DNA of 53,141 nt from Winogradskyella sp. Its GTDB lineage: Bacteria > Bacteroidota > Bacteroidia > Flavobacteriales > Flavobacteriaceae. Location: contig JABDKL010000071.1 in assembly GCA_013002225.1 (NCBI GenBank), positions 1 to 53,141 on the forward strand, given 5' to 3'. A model generated the notes under the pieces. It made no database searches. It saw only the letters and a program-made list of their open reading frames with translations, and was not told where the DNA came from. Position 1 is the first letter of the stretch; every line of letters begins with the position of its first letter. Made by a program: the position numbers and the translations under genes. This document shows positions 52,588 through 53,141 of the stretch, one piece after another.

Positions 52588-52926
52588 ATGAATTTTACCT
52601 TGATTTTTTCTATAATTATTTCCGCATTCATAGTGTTTAAACTGAAAGAAATATCTACTAGAAATAATTTGAATGTTGCAGAAAATAAAAGATTAATAAT
52701 AGTCAGTGGATTGATTATACTATTTTTTGTAACCAACATAACATTGCCATATCCGCAATCACTTTATTGGTTTATACTTTTTGGTGTTTTACTAGTATCA
52801 TCAATTCTCTCTATAGATATTTTAAAAAAGGAATTTCTCCGTTTTAAAACTTTAAAGCCTAAAGAAATTGTAGTTAATATATTATTCTACAGTTTGTTCT
52901 TTACTAGTATACATTTGTATATCTAA
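52588..52926 (+). CDS. Small membrane protein of unknown function
   Basis: I do not recognise this 112-residue protein. It has four hydrophobic segments (approx. residues 3-17, 33-50, 57-75 and 97-111), separated by short basic loops, so a small inner-membrane protein is likely. It starts 59 bases after nadD, and its last four bases overlap the stop of the converging yraN gene. Confidence 0.65.
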   Translation: MNFTLIFSIIISAFIVFKLKEISTRNNLNVAENKRLIIVSGLIILFFVTNITLPYPQSLYWFILFGVLLVSSILSIDILKKEFLRFKTLKPKEIVVNILFYSLFFTSIHLYI

Positions 52927-53141
52927 AAGTGGTAGAACGCGTTTTCTAAATGCTCGATCTCAAAACCTTTTTCTTTTTTTACGATAGCGATAATATCAAA
53001 TCTCACTTCTAGACCCAAGTTATTTGCTGTAACGTATTCGTCTACTGCCTTGACAAGGTTTTTAATTTGTTTAGGTTTTACAAAGTCTTGCGGATTCCCA
53101 AAATCTACAGATGAGCGCGTCTTAACTTCTACAATGGCTAA
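52923..53141 (-). CDS. yraN: YraN/UPF0102 nuclease-like protein (N-terminus outside window)
   Basis: Seventy-two codons and a TAG stop are in the window; the frame runs off the right edge. The fragment begins 'LAIVEVKTRSSVDFGNPQD', the ExK core of the restriction-endonuclease-like fold in UPF0102, and continues 'RFDIIAIVKKEKGFEIEHL' and 'ENAFYHF'. That matches the C-terminal half of YraN (~120 residues in full). Function is not firmly established. Confidence 0.92.
   Translation of the reverse strand, partial: LAIVEVKTRSSVDFGNPQDFVKPKQIKNLVKAVDEYVTANNLGLEVRFDIIAIVKKEKGFEIEHLENAFYHF

Overview
The window comes from an AT-rich member of the Bacteroidota, most likely a marine Flavobacteriaceae. 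The evidence is consistent across the window: DUF4270 lipoprotein, three TonB-dependent receptors, type IX secretion (T9SS) cargo and the T9SS component PorZ, Bacteroidota-type -7 promoter boxes (TAnnTTTG), an isolated atpD-atpC pair with a very short epsilon subunit, and frequent TTG starts. It reads as ordinary chromosome: I see no rRNA, tRNA, CRISPR array, transposase, phage gene or integration site. Forty-four protein genes are annotated; the first and last run off the window edges.

Layout. 1-8814 is all on the minus strand: a partial secreted LamG protein, radA, two tandem esterase-fold paralogues, and the panC-panD-flippase operon. 8879-19903 is on the plus strand: a glycogen-synthase-like N-terminal domain protein, DUF4270 lipoprotein and glmS; then a TonB receptor with an SGNH-hydrolase lipoprotein; then atpD-atpC. 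19982-26944 holds a GNAT gene and a DNA-damage-type mutagenesis cassette: a self-cleaving LexA-like repressor, divergent from a DnaE-family polymerase, a Y-family polymerase and a YedK/HMCES-type abasic-site crosslinker. 27004-33101 holds a MocR-like regulator divergent from a BtuB-like TonB receptor, an ATP-grasp protein, a JmjC/cupin_8 protein and a small outer-membrane protein. 33159-43131 holds recX, a T9SS cargo gene, and the minus-strand genes porZ, recO, a heme/iron-type TonB receptor and gdhA. 43339-53141 is mixed housekeeping: a cystathionine gamma-synthase-type enzyme, an antiporter, an ArsC-like/EamA/FemAB-like group, a thioesterase, yicC-gmk-nadD, a small membrane protein and yraN (partial).

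The most interesting points are: (a) the LexA-like/DnaE/DinB/YedK cassette, with a palindrome in its divergent promoter region; (b) a MocR-family regulator whose PLP-binding lysine and phosphate-binding arginine positions are both substituted; (c) two tandem esterase-fold proteins that have both lost the nucleophilic serine at the same residue (143); (d) a TonB receptor paired with a surface SGNH hydrolase where a SusD would be expected; (e) a conserved-looking operon joining a degenerate GT5 domain to DUF4270 and glmS. The functional proposals for b-e are inferences from motif loss and gene order.
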